NCBI GenBank assembly: GCA_037142515.1
Contig: JBAXAM010000007.1
Coordinates: forward strand, 1-52,445
DNA: 52,445 bases
Direction of reading: 5' to 3'
DNA from: JBAXAM01 sp037142515
Lineage (GTDB): Bacteria > Pseudomonadota > Gammaproteobacteria > UBA9339
Shown here in pieces: positions 1 to 10,300 of this stretch; position 1 is the stretch's first letter; each line of letters opens with the position of its first letter. Made by a program: the position numbers and the translations under genes. The notes under the pieces are model-generated. The model was given only the letters and a program-made list of their open reading frames with translations. It searched no databases and had not been told where the DNA came from.

Positions 1-272
1 ACAAATATGCTGCCTCGTCAAAAATAATTTACAGAAAGGATGTTACACTACCGAATATACAAATCTTTAATCGTTTAACCCCTGCGCAAGTTGCAGAAAC
101 TCTTGGCGTAACAACTGGTACGCTCGCCGTTTGGCGTTGTACTAAACGCTATCAACTACCATTCGTCATGATAGGCCGAAAAATTTTTTATCGCAGCGAA
201 GATATAAATGCTTTTGTTGAATCAAGAACATTTTGCAAAATTTCTGCCGAAAACAACATGGGGGAAGAATAA
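1..272 (+). CDS. Helix-turn-helix protein, 5' end not in the window
   Basis: An open frame runs from the left edge to tandem stops at 270-275. It encodes about 90 residues with a clear MerR/excisionase-type helix-turn-helix (LTPAQVAETLGVTTGTLAVW) followed by a wing-like stretch ending YRSEDINAFVE. Such small proteins usually serve as excisionases, replication regulators or DNA-binding adaptors of integrated elements. No ATG, GTG or TTG occurs in this frame inside the window, so the gene either starts further left or uses a rare start. The last codons overlap the ribosome binding site of the primase gene that follows, so the two are probably co-translated. The domain call is firm; the role is inferred. 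Confidence 0.6.
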   Translation, partial: KYAASSKIIYRKDVTLPNIQIFNRLTPAQVAETLGVTTGTLAVWRCTKRYQLPFVMIGRKIFYRSEDINAFVESRTFCKISAENNMGEE

Positions 273-274
273 TA

Positions 275-2215
275 ATGATACCAGATAAAATAAAAGCCGT
301 TGCAAAAAGCGATCCCACTTGCGATTTTAACTCGTATTTTCCGAAAGAAATACCACCACTAAAAATCTGGGAACAAAGCAATCCAGCAACTGCAGACCAT
401 CCCTACCTAAGAACCAAAAAAATAAAACCTTATGAAATTCGACAAAGCGATAATGAGCTAATTATCCCAATGTATGATTGCAATCATAAACTGCAAAACC
501 TGCAGCGTATTTTCCCTGATGGTAAAAAATTATTTCTGCCGGAGAAACCAACCAAGGGATGTTTTTATATTCTGGGAATACCAAAGCCCTCAGGCAAAAT
601 ATACATAGCTGAGGGTTATGCCACCGCTGCTTCAATCCATGAAGCTACCGAGCAATGTACTGTGGTTGCATTTAGTGCCAACAACTTGCCGGCAGTAGCG
701 GAAACTATCAAATGGGAATACCCAGATACGGAAATTATTATTTGCGCAGATAATGACATTTATAACAACGATAAAAATATTGGCTTAGATAAAGCCTCGG
801 AAGCTGCGATGATAATAGATGCAAAATTGGTTATTCCTAAATTTAAAGACTTATCTAGCAAGCCCAAAGATTTCAACGATTTGGCAGTATTAGAAGGAGC
901 CAACGAGGTACGCATACAGCTTGATGGTGCTAAAAAATTTGCTGATATCTCAGAAGAAAATCAAGATGAGGCAATAAACAGACTCGCAAAACTAAGCTTG
1001 CTGGAATATGGGAGGATACGTAAGGAAGAAGCAGCAAAACTAAATGTAACAGTAGGTATTTTAGATACTGCTGTTAAAGTAGTTAGGCAACTAAATTCCC
1101 AAACTAAAGACAGTACAAACGAATTAGAAGCAGGGATTAAACCCTGCGATCAAAGTGTTGAAGGTCATGAGGTTGCCAGTAAAATTCAAGACCTTATCAA
1201 AAAACACATAATATTATCTGAACACCAAACTACAATTTTAACTCTATGGGTATTTGGCAGTTATTGCATTAATGCTTTTGGTATCTTCCCAAAATTGCTA
1301 ATTACTTCTCCAGATAAGCGATGTGGAAAAACCACGGTCTTAAGCGTATTACGTAGCATAGTAAATAAAGCATTGGTTGCATCAAACGTAACTCCATCTG
1401 CCATGTTTAGGTCGATAGAGTTATGGTTGCCAACCTTGCTCATTGACGAAGGCGACACATTTATTAATAACGACAATGAAGACTTAAGAGGAATTATTAA
1501 CTCAGGACACACCAGAGACACTGCCTATGTTTTGCGAACCGAAGGCGACAGCAGTAATAGGCGCCCAAAACAATTTAGCACTTGGACACCAATGGCTATA
1601 GCAATGATTAAAAATCCGCCAGACACTATTCTTGACCGTTCATTAGTTATCAAGTTGAGGCGCAAATTAGCATCAGAGCGCGTAACAAAATGGTCGCTTG
1701 ATAATTTCTCTAAATTAACATCTTTAAGGCAGCAGCTTAGGCGATGGTCAGATGATAATCTTGAGCTATTAAAAAACTGCATCCCTAATATGCCAAGCAA
1801 CGATAATGACAGAGCAAGCGATAATTGGCTACCTCTGTTCTCTATAGCTTCATTAATTAGTGCCAAGTGGCGTATAAGGCTTGAGGAAGCGTTTAAAAGT
1901 TCCAATGGTAATAATGATGAGGATAACGAAAATATTAGCACCTTGCTTTTAATAGACATTAAGAAAATTTTTGCAGAAATCAATACAGATAAAATCCACT
2001 CTAGCGATCTTGTAGCAAAATTAATTGGACTTGAAGATCGCCCTTGGAGTGAATATAGGCATGGTAAACAAATAACCACTAATACATTAGCGCGATTACT
2101 AAGCTCATTTGGTATAAAACCAAAACAAGTTTATATTGCACAAAACAAACAGGGTTACTATCTTTCAGATTTTGATGACACATTCTCTCGCTATATACCT
2201 GTCGTAACTTGCTAG
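275..2215 (+). CDS. Toprim/DUF3631 primase-helicase of an integrated element
   Basis: The product (646 residues) looks like the replication primase-helicases of integrative elements and prophages. A Toprim-like segment carries YIAEGYATAASI near residue 108 and the acidic IICADND near 155. A DUF3631-type ATPase follows, with SPDKRCGKTT as a degenerate Walker A near residue 346 and LLIDEGDT as Walker B near 389; the first glycine of the P-loop is replaced by serine. The C-terminal third, around NLARLLSSFGIKP-like sequence, resembles the DNA-binding tail of DUF3631 proteins. I chose ATG 275 because a GGGGGAAGAA ribosome site lies just upstream; an in-frame start at 233 would overlap the preceding gene. 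No integrase or relaxase is visible, so the parent element is partial or extends to the left. Confidence 0.7.
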   Translation: MIPDKIKAVAKSDPTCDFNSYFPKEIPPLKIWEQSNPATADHPYLRTKKIKPYEIRQSDNELIIPMYDCNHKLQNLQRIFPDGKKLFLPEKPTKGCFYILGIPKPSGKIYIAEGYATAASIHEATEQCTVVAFSANNLPAVAETIKWEYPDTEIIICADNDIYNNDKNIGLDKASEAAMIIDAKLVIPKFKDLSSKPKDFNDLAVLEGANEVRIQLDGAKKFADISEENQDEAINRLAKLSLLEYGRIRKEEAAKLNVTVGILDTAVKVVRQLNSQTKDSTNELEAGIKPCDQSVEGHEVASKIQDLIKKHIILSEHQTTILTLWVFGSYCINAFGIFPKLLITSPDKRCGKTTVLSVLRSIVNKALVASNVTPSAMFRSIELWLPTLLIDEGDTFINNDNEDLRGIINSGHTRDTAYVLRTEGDSSNRRPKQFSTWTPMAIAMIKNPPDTILDRSLVIKLRRKLASERVTKWSLDNFSKLTSLRQQLRRWSDDNLELLKNCIPNMPSNDNDRASDNWLPLFSIASLISAKWRIRLEEAFKSSNGNNDEDNENISTLLLIDIKKIFAEINTDKIHSSDLVAKLIGLEDRPWSEYRHGKQITTNTLARLLSSFGIKPKQVYIAQNKQGYYLSDFDDTFSRYIPVVTC

Positions 2216-2236
2216 CTATGTATCCATATCTCACCA

Positions 2237-2393
2237 TACCCCTTTTCAAACCCCTAGAACCCTAGAATCCGCAGCTACATTGGGCTGCAACGATATTTAA
2301 AACCCTAGGAGCAAAATAATTCTAGGGTTTTAAATATCACTGTAAACCACGCCAGTAGCCAATTCTAGGGTTCTAGGGTTTTAAAAAGGGGTA
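2237..2393. repeat. Nested inverted repeats built from CCCTAG units
   Basis: Two pairs of inverted arms are nested. The outer arms are 2237-2269 and 2361-2393, nearly complementary with small gaps, and each carries two CCCTAG units (CTAGGG on the right). The inner arms 2292-2309 and 2321-2338 match at 17 of 18 positions around an 11-base loop. A short GCAGC/GCTGC stem (2271-2275/2284-2288) sits between. The position directly behind a primase-helicase suggests a replication origin or an operator; a terminator is less likely because no T-run follows. Confidence 0.7.
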
Positions 2394-2931
2394 GCAAGCA
2401 TACTAAGCAATACAAACTCAGAAGTTATTGATCTGCTTTTTCAACAGTAGGCAAATAAAATATTTTCATACTATATCACACTGAAAAAATCAAGTTAGCC
2501 CAACAAAAATAATTAAAACCTTCAAGATTTCTAAAATTCAATTGAGCCAAATCGGTTCAACTACGTGCAACAGCATCCAAATGGTTTTACTCGATAAAAC
2601 AAGCATAATCTTTATTTTTGTAGTTGATATTTATGATAACAATAGTTATAATTTGTGCATAAAGATTAGAGTTAAGTTATTAACAAATAGTTCGTTCACT
2701 AAGATTCTGCCAACAAAGTTTTATATTCAATTATTGCTTCAACTTGCTACAGAATGTTTTGCTATTAATTTCTGTTTAATTATCAAAGAAAACAATATCT
2801 AAAAACTGCAATAAATAATCTAAAGTTTATGTTACCAATTTTAGAAAATGAAGAGCCAAGCACTCAAGGCTTTTGATATTAATAAATCATAATCACCACC
2901 AAGCTTTATTAACCAATATTAAGGGATAAAT
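2394..2931. other. AT-rich intergenic stretch, no gene supported
   Basis: This gap between the repeat and the next gene is strongly AT-rich with many stops in all frames. The only longer open frame (2542-2802) begins with TTG, lacks a ribosome site and has no recognisable domain. I see no RNA gene or clear repeat here. Confidence 0.5.
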
Positions 2932-3768
2932 ATGACCATCAAAAAATACGCGTATAATAAATTATTCAAAATGGGCTATATCTACGAACCAAGGTACAAC
3001 GTTTGGCTTAGTAGAACCTACTGGCTTCCATTTGACGCAGCTTGCTTATTTAATGGAGTTGACCCATACACTAGTTACATAATAGAACTACGCTTTAATA
3101 AAGAAAACACGGAAATAGAAGCTAAAAGGATGCGTTATTTTGACAAATCTAACAGCAACGCTTCCAATATAAGCGACGACAACATCAAAATTTTTAATTG
3201 CTTTTTAGGTGACGTGTTTGATGAATCAGAAGCAATAAAAACATGGGCAACACCTCCATACCCATTAACACTAATAAATACATATCTGCAAAAAATAGGA
3301 ACCATTCCTAAACACATGTTAAAAATGGCGAAGAAATCTTTTTTAGAACTCTATCAAAAAATAAATTACGATGAAAAAATCAAAGAACACTGGAACGATA
3401 ATTGGCGTAACAATATAGCCGCACCATTTTTGGAACTGCTAACTGAAAAAGACATCTACCATGAAGATAAAAAGCCAGAACAATCATCCCCTAGCAAGGA
3501 GCCTATCGAACAAGGCAATTCAGAAAATGAAAAAATAATTTTAGAGGAGTCAGCAGAGGCAAGAGAAATAAGAGTGCGCAATCGCGGATATGAGGTTTAC
3601 AGGCTACTTAAAGAGCAGTACCCCAATAAAAAAATAACCAAGGAAACTATTGCCGAACAAATTATAAAAGAAGAAGAACCTCTTTATAAATTAATAACCG
3701 CAAAAAATCCTCTCAAGAAACAACCAGCTTTTGGTACCTACCTAAAAGAGCTAAGAAAAATACACTAA
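2932..3768 (+). CDS. Conserved-looking protein of unknown function
   Basis: The 278-residue product starts at ATG 2932 behind AAGGG at about 2920. I do not recognise a family. The N-terminal 60 residues (around YNVWLSRTYWLPFDAACLFNGVDP) read as a compact aromatic-rich module like those seen in hypothetical proteins of mobile elements. A charged, low-complexity linker rich in E, K and P spans about residues 180-215. The last 60 residues are helical and basic and could bind nucleic acid (KITKETIAEQIIKEEEPLYKLI). There is no signal peptide or membrane segment. It stands alone between two non-coding stretches, in a base composition like that of the primase gene, and so probably belongs to the same element. 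Confidence 0.55.
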   Translation: MTIKKYAYNKLFKMGYIYEPRYNVWLSRTYWLPFDAACLFNGVDPYTSYIIELRFNKENTEIEAKRMRYFDKSNSNASNISDDNIKIFNCFLGDVFDESEAIKTWATPPYPLTLINTYLQKIGTIPKHMLKMAKKSFLELYQKINYDEKIKEHWNDNWRNNIAAPFLELLTEKDIYHEDKKPEQSSPSKEPIEQGNSENEKIILEESAEAREIRVRNRGYEVYRLLKEQYPNKKITKETIAEQIIKEEEPLYKLITAKNPLKKQPAFGTYLKELRKIH

Positions 3769-4054
3769 GTAATTTTGGTTAATTTGAATTAAAGAAAACT
3801 ATAGTTACCTAATAACCATACAACAATACAAATACCAAAAAATTTAAGGAAAATTTTTATCAAAGCCTCTCTAAAAAAAACAAAATAGCCTTTTTAAACA
3901 ATGAAAAAATGATAGGCAAATTTCAACCAGAATTTAATTATATTTCTACGCCAATTAACTCCACACACCACGCACCTTGGGTGCTTTTAGGGCATGTTCT
4001 TGATTCCAAAATAAAATCCCACTGGTTTTAAATTTTTTACTGGATTTATTTATT
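3769..4054. other. AT-rich intergenic stretch
   Basis: This is non-coding, very AT-rich sequence with stops in every frame. I see no promoter worth naming and no conserved motif before the half-site cluster that starts at 4055. Confidence 0.4.
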
Positions 4055-4211
4055 GGCACAGATGTGTGCCTAAACCGTGCCTAATTTGGCACACGACTTC
4101 TTGTTTCAAATCGTTTCAAATGATATAAAAGTGTGCTGTTTGTGGCACACATATTAAGAAAAGTGTGCTATATTAGTGCTGTATATGTGCCGTTATGGCA
4201 CACTCCGTGCC
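4055..4211. promoter_or_regulatory. Cluster of GTGTGCC/GGCACAC half-sites upstream of the megasynthase
   Basis: About nine copies of GTG(T)GCC/T or its complement occur in 157 bases: 4055-4060, 4064-4070, 4075-4081, 4088-4094, 4131-4137, 4144-4150, 4163-4169, 4187-4191 with 4197-4203, and 4207-4211. Several pair as inverted repeats, for example GTGTGC...GGCACAC (4131-4150) and GTGCC...GGCAC (4187-4201). A direct repeat GTTTCAAAT (4103-4111, 4113-4121) lies in the middle. Nothing similar recurs elsewhere in the window. It reads as a multi-site operator for the gene starting at 4367, or as iterons; the function is inference. Confidence 0.5.
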
Positions 4212-4366
4212 GAAACATGCGCATCGGATTTTGTAGTTCAATTAAAAAATGCTAAAAATCATTTTTTCGATTTAATATTCTCTTAATGATAAAACCATAT
4301 ACTGCACCTAAATTACTGTACTATCTTAAGTATGGTGATATAATTCAATTAGTTTTGGTGGCTTTC

Positions 4367-7300
4367 ATGTTACAAGAACATAAAAAAGCAGTGCTGGTTG
4401 GCGAAACCAAATTATGTGTTCAATGTGCGGAGTATCTTGTAGACAGGAAATGGGAAATTGTTTTTATAGTGTCAGAAGACATAGAAGTTATTAACTGGGC
4501 AAGAAGCCACTCAATACCAATAATGCTCATGTCTCAGGTCAATTCTGCCATAGTGGACGGTATCTGCCTGTTCAGCATTATTAATCCACAGATAATACCA
4601 GCATCTATTTTGGAAAATCCAAATGTGCTATTGGCTCTTAATTATCACGATAGCCCATTGCCAAAATACGCCGGAGTCAATAGCACTACTTGGGCTATCC
4701 TCAATAATGAAAAATCTCACGGTGTTACGCTACACAAAATAACCCCCGGTATCGACGATGGTGATATTGTTGCGCAGGCCATAATAAATATTGAAAAAGA
4801 CGAAACAGCACTATCATTGAATTTAAAATGCAGCGAACACCTATTATCGCTATTCCAAGATATTATAATTAAAATAGAAACAAATACGTTAAGTTTCTCT
4901 AAGCAAAACTTAGCAGATAGAAGCTACTATGGTTTGAAACATCTACCCACTAATTATGGCATTGTAAATGGAACAAGAGATGTTAGCGCATTAACCAGAG
5001 GGCTAACTTTTGGCGATGGTTATGATAATCCAGTTGCTAGCGTAAAAGCATGGTTAAATAACCAGTTTTATATCATAGAAGACAAAGTAAAAGATATTTA
5101 TGGTAATGAAGTTAATATTGAAATTAAATACGATAATCTACCAGAATACTGGTTAACTGATGATAAATTACAATACTTAGCTAGTATCAAAGCGCAAGAA
5201 AGAAAACACAAAAAACAAATTTTAGAGTTTTTTAAAACCCATCCTGATGCCTCTATTTTTATACTGGATCAAGTTACGTATAAAGCAAAAAAACATACCA
5301 AAGAAATACTCTTACCAAACAATATTCCTGATATCACCGTACTTGTCGCTGCATATTTAGTGTTGGCACGGTTTTTCTACCGCAACGATTTTATTGTTTC
5401 TTTATATTTTCAAGACCATCCCTCGTTGCAAAACTTAGTAGAAAATCGTAATTTTATCCATGTTAATACCGATATGCTAAGTAACGGATTTGATTATTTA
5501 GAAAATCACCTAACTCAAGTACAAAAAAATTGTTTTACCACAGTTAAAGATTTTGGTTACAGATATAATTTGCAATTATTAACTGACATTGCGATTACTA
5601 TTGGAGAAGTTGCAAGTACGGATCAACACAAAATAACAATAAAGATACAAGGAGATGGCAAGCTTACTCTTGATGGAGACTCTGCATACCAACTACAGAT
5701 TAACAGTATTGCAGAATCAATTAAAACGGTGTTTGATGAAAAAATAACAACAAAAGACTTAAAGCATATAAGTCTTTTAAATAAAGCTCAATACCAGCAA
5801 ATAGTATACGACTGGAATAAAACCGAAAAAGACTATCCAAAAAATAAGACTATTCATCAGCTTTTTGAAGAGCAGGTATTAAAAACCCCGAACAATATCG
5901 CTGTTGTATACGAAAATACAAAACTTACTTATCAAGAACTAAATAATAAAGCTAATCAATTAGCTCACTACTTAATACAAAATTACAATATTCAACCAGA
6001 TGACTTGATCGCGCTGTATCTTGATAGAAGCGAGCAGATGATAATAGCCATGTTGGGGGTGCTAAAAGCGGGAGGTGCTTATGTTCCGATAGATTTAAGT
6101 TATCCAGATGAACGTGTTAAATACATACTCAACGATACTAAAGCCAAGGCAATATTAACAAATAATGCGCGCACGGAAAAAATAGAAATAGAAAAAACCA
6201 ACACGATAGCTATAGATGGTGAAACAGTACAAATAAAATTGAGCAAACAGGAAAAAGGCGACCTTATCATATCAACCACAAATAGCAATCTCGCGTATGT
6301 AATCTATACATCTGGAACAACTGGAAATCCCAAAGGAGTGATGATTGAACATCAAGGTGTGGTGTCTTTAGTAAAGAATGTCGATTATATAAAAATTGGC
6401 ACCGATGACTCGTATATTCAACTTTCTGATCCTGGGTTTGATGCCGCAACTTTTGAAGTTTGGGCTCCTTTATTAAATGGAGCTAAGCTGGTTATACCAG
6501 ACAGCAAAATAGACTTATTTGGAGACACTAGTTTATTTCGCAAGACAGTGAAAAAAAATAAAATTACTACAATGTTTTTAACAAAAACTTTATTTGATCA
6601 GTTATATGTATCTTGTGAAAGTGCTTTTAGCGGTATTGAGTACTTGTTAACCGGCGGAGAAGCGATAAACAAAAAACTGATATCCAAGTTAATAAATTCA
6701 AATTACTTTCCTACAAACGTTATTCACGTTTACGGTCCCACTGAAAACACAACATTTAGCACTGCTTTAAATATTACCAAAAATGTTTTTACTAGCATGG
6801 ATACAATACCCATTGGTGTTCCATTAACCAACAGAAAAGCCTACATATTAGATAAAAACTTAAATCCGTTGCCAATAGGAGTGGTTGGCGAGTTATATAT
6901 TAGTGGCGACGGCATAGCTCGAGGTTACCTCAACCGTCCAGACCTAACCGCAGAAAAGTTTATTGCCAACCCATTTCAAACTGAAGAAGAAAAGCTGCAA
7001 AACAAAAATGGTAGATTGTACAAAACAGGAGATTTAGTTCGTTGGTTACCAGACGGCAATTTAGAGTATATAGGTCGCAGTGACTTCCAAGTTAAAATCA
7101 GGGGATATCGCATAGAACTAGGAGATATTGAAAGTAAGCTGCTAAATTACCCAGATATTAAACAAGCGGTGGTAATAGCAAAAGAGCGTATTTTAGAACA
7201 AACAAGCGATAAGTATTTATTGGCTTATTATGTAGCTGATAAAAAATTAGATGAAACAAAAATCCAAGATTATTTGACTGCACGACTGCCGGAATATATG

Positions 7301-10300
7301 TTGCCAAGAATGTTGGTACATATGGATAAATTGCCATTAACAGTAAATGGCAAACTAGATAAAAAAGCACTACCAGAGCCAAAGTTTGTTAATAGTCATA
7401 ACTATGTAGCACCAGAAACGCAATTGCAGAGTCAAATAATAAAAGTATGGTCTCATGTACTTGGCATTCCAGAGGAATCAATTAGCATAACCGATAGTTT
7501 CTTTAGTTTGGGTGGAAATTCAATATTAGCAATTAATTTGGTAGCGAAATTATCAAAAATAAATGAATGCAAAAATATAAGAGTGGTAGATATATTTAAA
7601 CACACCAATATTGAACAATTAACTAATAATTTAAATAAAGATACTATAGTCACAAAAATCAAAGAAAGTATTGAAACAGAAATAGCAATTATTTCCATTT
7701 CCGGAGCATTCTCTGGTTGTGAAAATACAAATCAATATTGGGATTTAATTCAAAAAGGGACAGAAGGCGTAAAGAGGTATGCTCAAGAAGAGTGTATTGA
7801 GCTTGGTATATCAGAAGAAATTCTTGCAAATCCTAATTTTGTTCCTACATCTGGTCATATATTGAATATTGACAAATTCGACGCTGAGTTTTGGGGACTT
7901 GCTCCAAACGAAGCTAGATCAATTGATCCACAAATACGTAAATTCTTAGAACACTGTTGCTATGTTCTTGAAGAGTCTGGGTACTTGCGTGATAGAGATA
8001 AAATAAGCATAGGAGTATTTGCTGGGGCTGGTAACAGCAATTATTCAATTGATAATAACAATAAATTTAGCTCTCGTGGATTAGAGCTTTTGAGTGCTAA
8101 AGATATCTTGGCTACAAAAATCAGTCATTTATTGGGGCTAGCCGGAGCTGCTATTAATATCAATACGGCATGCTCTACTAGCTTAACTACTGTAATAGAG
8201 GCATGCATACATCTTGCATCTGGATTTTGTGATATAGCAATAGCTGGTGGAGTATCTTTATTGCAGCCAGACGAGATTGGCCATATTTATCAAGACGGAC
8301 TAATTTATTCCAAAGATGGATATTGCAGGGTTTTTGATAATAAGTCATCTGGAATAGTTAATGGGTCTGGTGTGGGAGTTGTTTTATTAAAACGTCTATC
8401 AGACGCAAAAAAAGACAACGATAATATAATTTCTGTCATTAAGGGATATGGCATTAACAATGATAGCAATAGGAAAATGAGCTACACCTCTCCAAGTGCA
8501 ATCGGACAAAAAGAGTGTATTGTCAATGCACAAATCATGGCAGGAATAAAATCAGAAGCAATTAGCTACGTAGAATGTCATGGAACTGGAACAAAACTTG
8601 GCGATCCAATTGAAATACAAGCACTAGATGAGGCATTTAAGCATAATAACCAGAAATACAAATGTACCATAGGCTCGGTAAAAGCAAATATCGGCCATGC
8701 CGATGCAGCGGCTGGTATAGCCGGCCTAATTAAAGTCTGTAAAATGCTTGAACATAAAATAATACCCAAACAGATAAATTACGATACTGTCAATCCAGAG
8801 CTGCGTATTAAGGATACCGGCTTTGAAATAGCCACTGAAGCAAAAGAATGGAAAGATGTGCCACTTATAGCAGGAGTTAGCTCATTTGGTATAGGAGGTA
8901 CTAATGCTCATGTTATAGTTAGTGAATATGAGCGGAATAATAAACAAACAGAAAGCAATAATAAGCTTTGTATTATACCGCTTTCAGCAAAGAGTCATTC
9001 TTCTCTTGAAGCTTACAGAAAAAGTTTTATAAATTATTTGGCCAATACAACAGATAGTATTCAAGATATTGCCCATACTTTACAATCAAAAAGAGAACAT
9101 TTTGATTATAGATTATCTATTGTTTGTGATTCTGCATCTGATGCTATTCGTAAACTCGAGACTGAGAATATAAACAGAATAAATATCCAAAAAACTCACA
9201 ATGTTGTATTTATGCTCCCAGGACAAGGTAACCAATATACCAATATGAGTCTTGGCCTATACCAAAATGACAGTGATTATAAAAATACTATTAATGAGTG
9301 CATTAAACTAGCTAATAAATATACCGGTACTCAATTTGAAAAGATTTTGTTTTCTGATAATAATGAGATTGATCAGGCGAGATGGGCGCAATTATCGCTG
9401 TTTATTGTAGAATATTCATTAGCCAAGTTACTAGAATCTTTAAATATTAATGCAGCATGCTACATAGGACATAGCATTGGCGAGTACGTAGCTGCTACAC
9501 TATCGGGAGTATTCATCTTAGAAGATGCGATTAAATTAGTTGTGATTCGTGGAAAATTAATGCAGTCGATGTCAGAAGGAGCAATGCTGTCAATATTAGC
9601 TGATGCCACCGAAATAGAGCAAATAGTAAAAAACAATCATTGCGAAATAGCAGTAATTAATTCACCAAAAAATTGTGTTGCGTCTGGCACACACGAATCT
9701 GTTAATAATCTAAAAATTATATTAGAAAAAAGCAGTATTTCAACAGCACTACTAAAAGTATCTCATGCCTTTCATTCGCGCCTAATGGCAAAAGCAGCAG
9801 AAGAATTTGTGCTTCAATTTAAGCACATTAAACTCAACAAACCACAAAAGAGATTTATTTCTAACGTTACTGGTGATTTTATAACTGACGATGAAGCAAT
9901 AAACCCTGAATACTGGGCTAAACACATTCGCAGTACGGTATTGTTCAGCGATGGCATAAAAACACTATCTGATAGTTACAATAATTTGCTTTTTATAGAA
10001 GTTGGTACCGGAAAGTCATCTATATCTTTTGTAAAACAACATGAAATGGGGAAGTCCAGCATTATCCAATTATTAAATTCCAAGAAAAATAATAGCGAAA
10101 ATATACAAGATACTTGTTTTAAAGAAGACATATTAAGCAAGTTATGGGCTGGTGGATATAACGTAGATTTTAAAAGCCATGGAAAAGCAGTCAGGCTACC
10201 AGGTTATCATTTTGATAGTTCTTCATACTGGATTAATCAACAGCGAAAGACTGAAACATCGATACTAAAAGCTGATTTATCAATCTCTGTTTTTGACAAC

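Noticed and set aside
2542..2802. An 86-codon open frame between the primase and the unknown gene
   Set aside because: It starts with TTG, has no ribosome site, is extremely rich in I, L and N like random AT-rich sequence, and has no domain.
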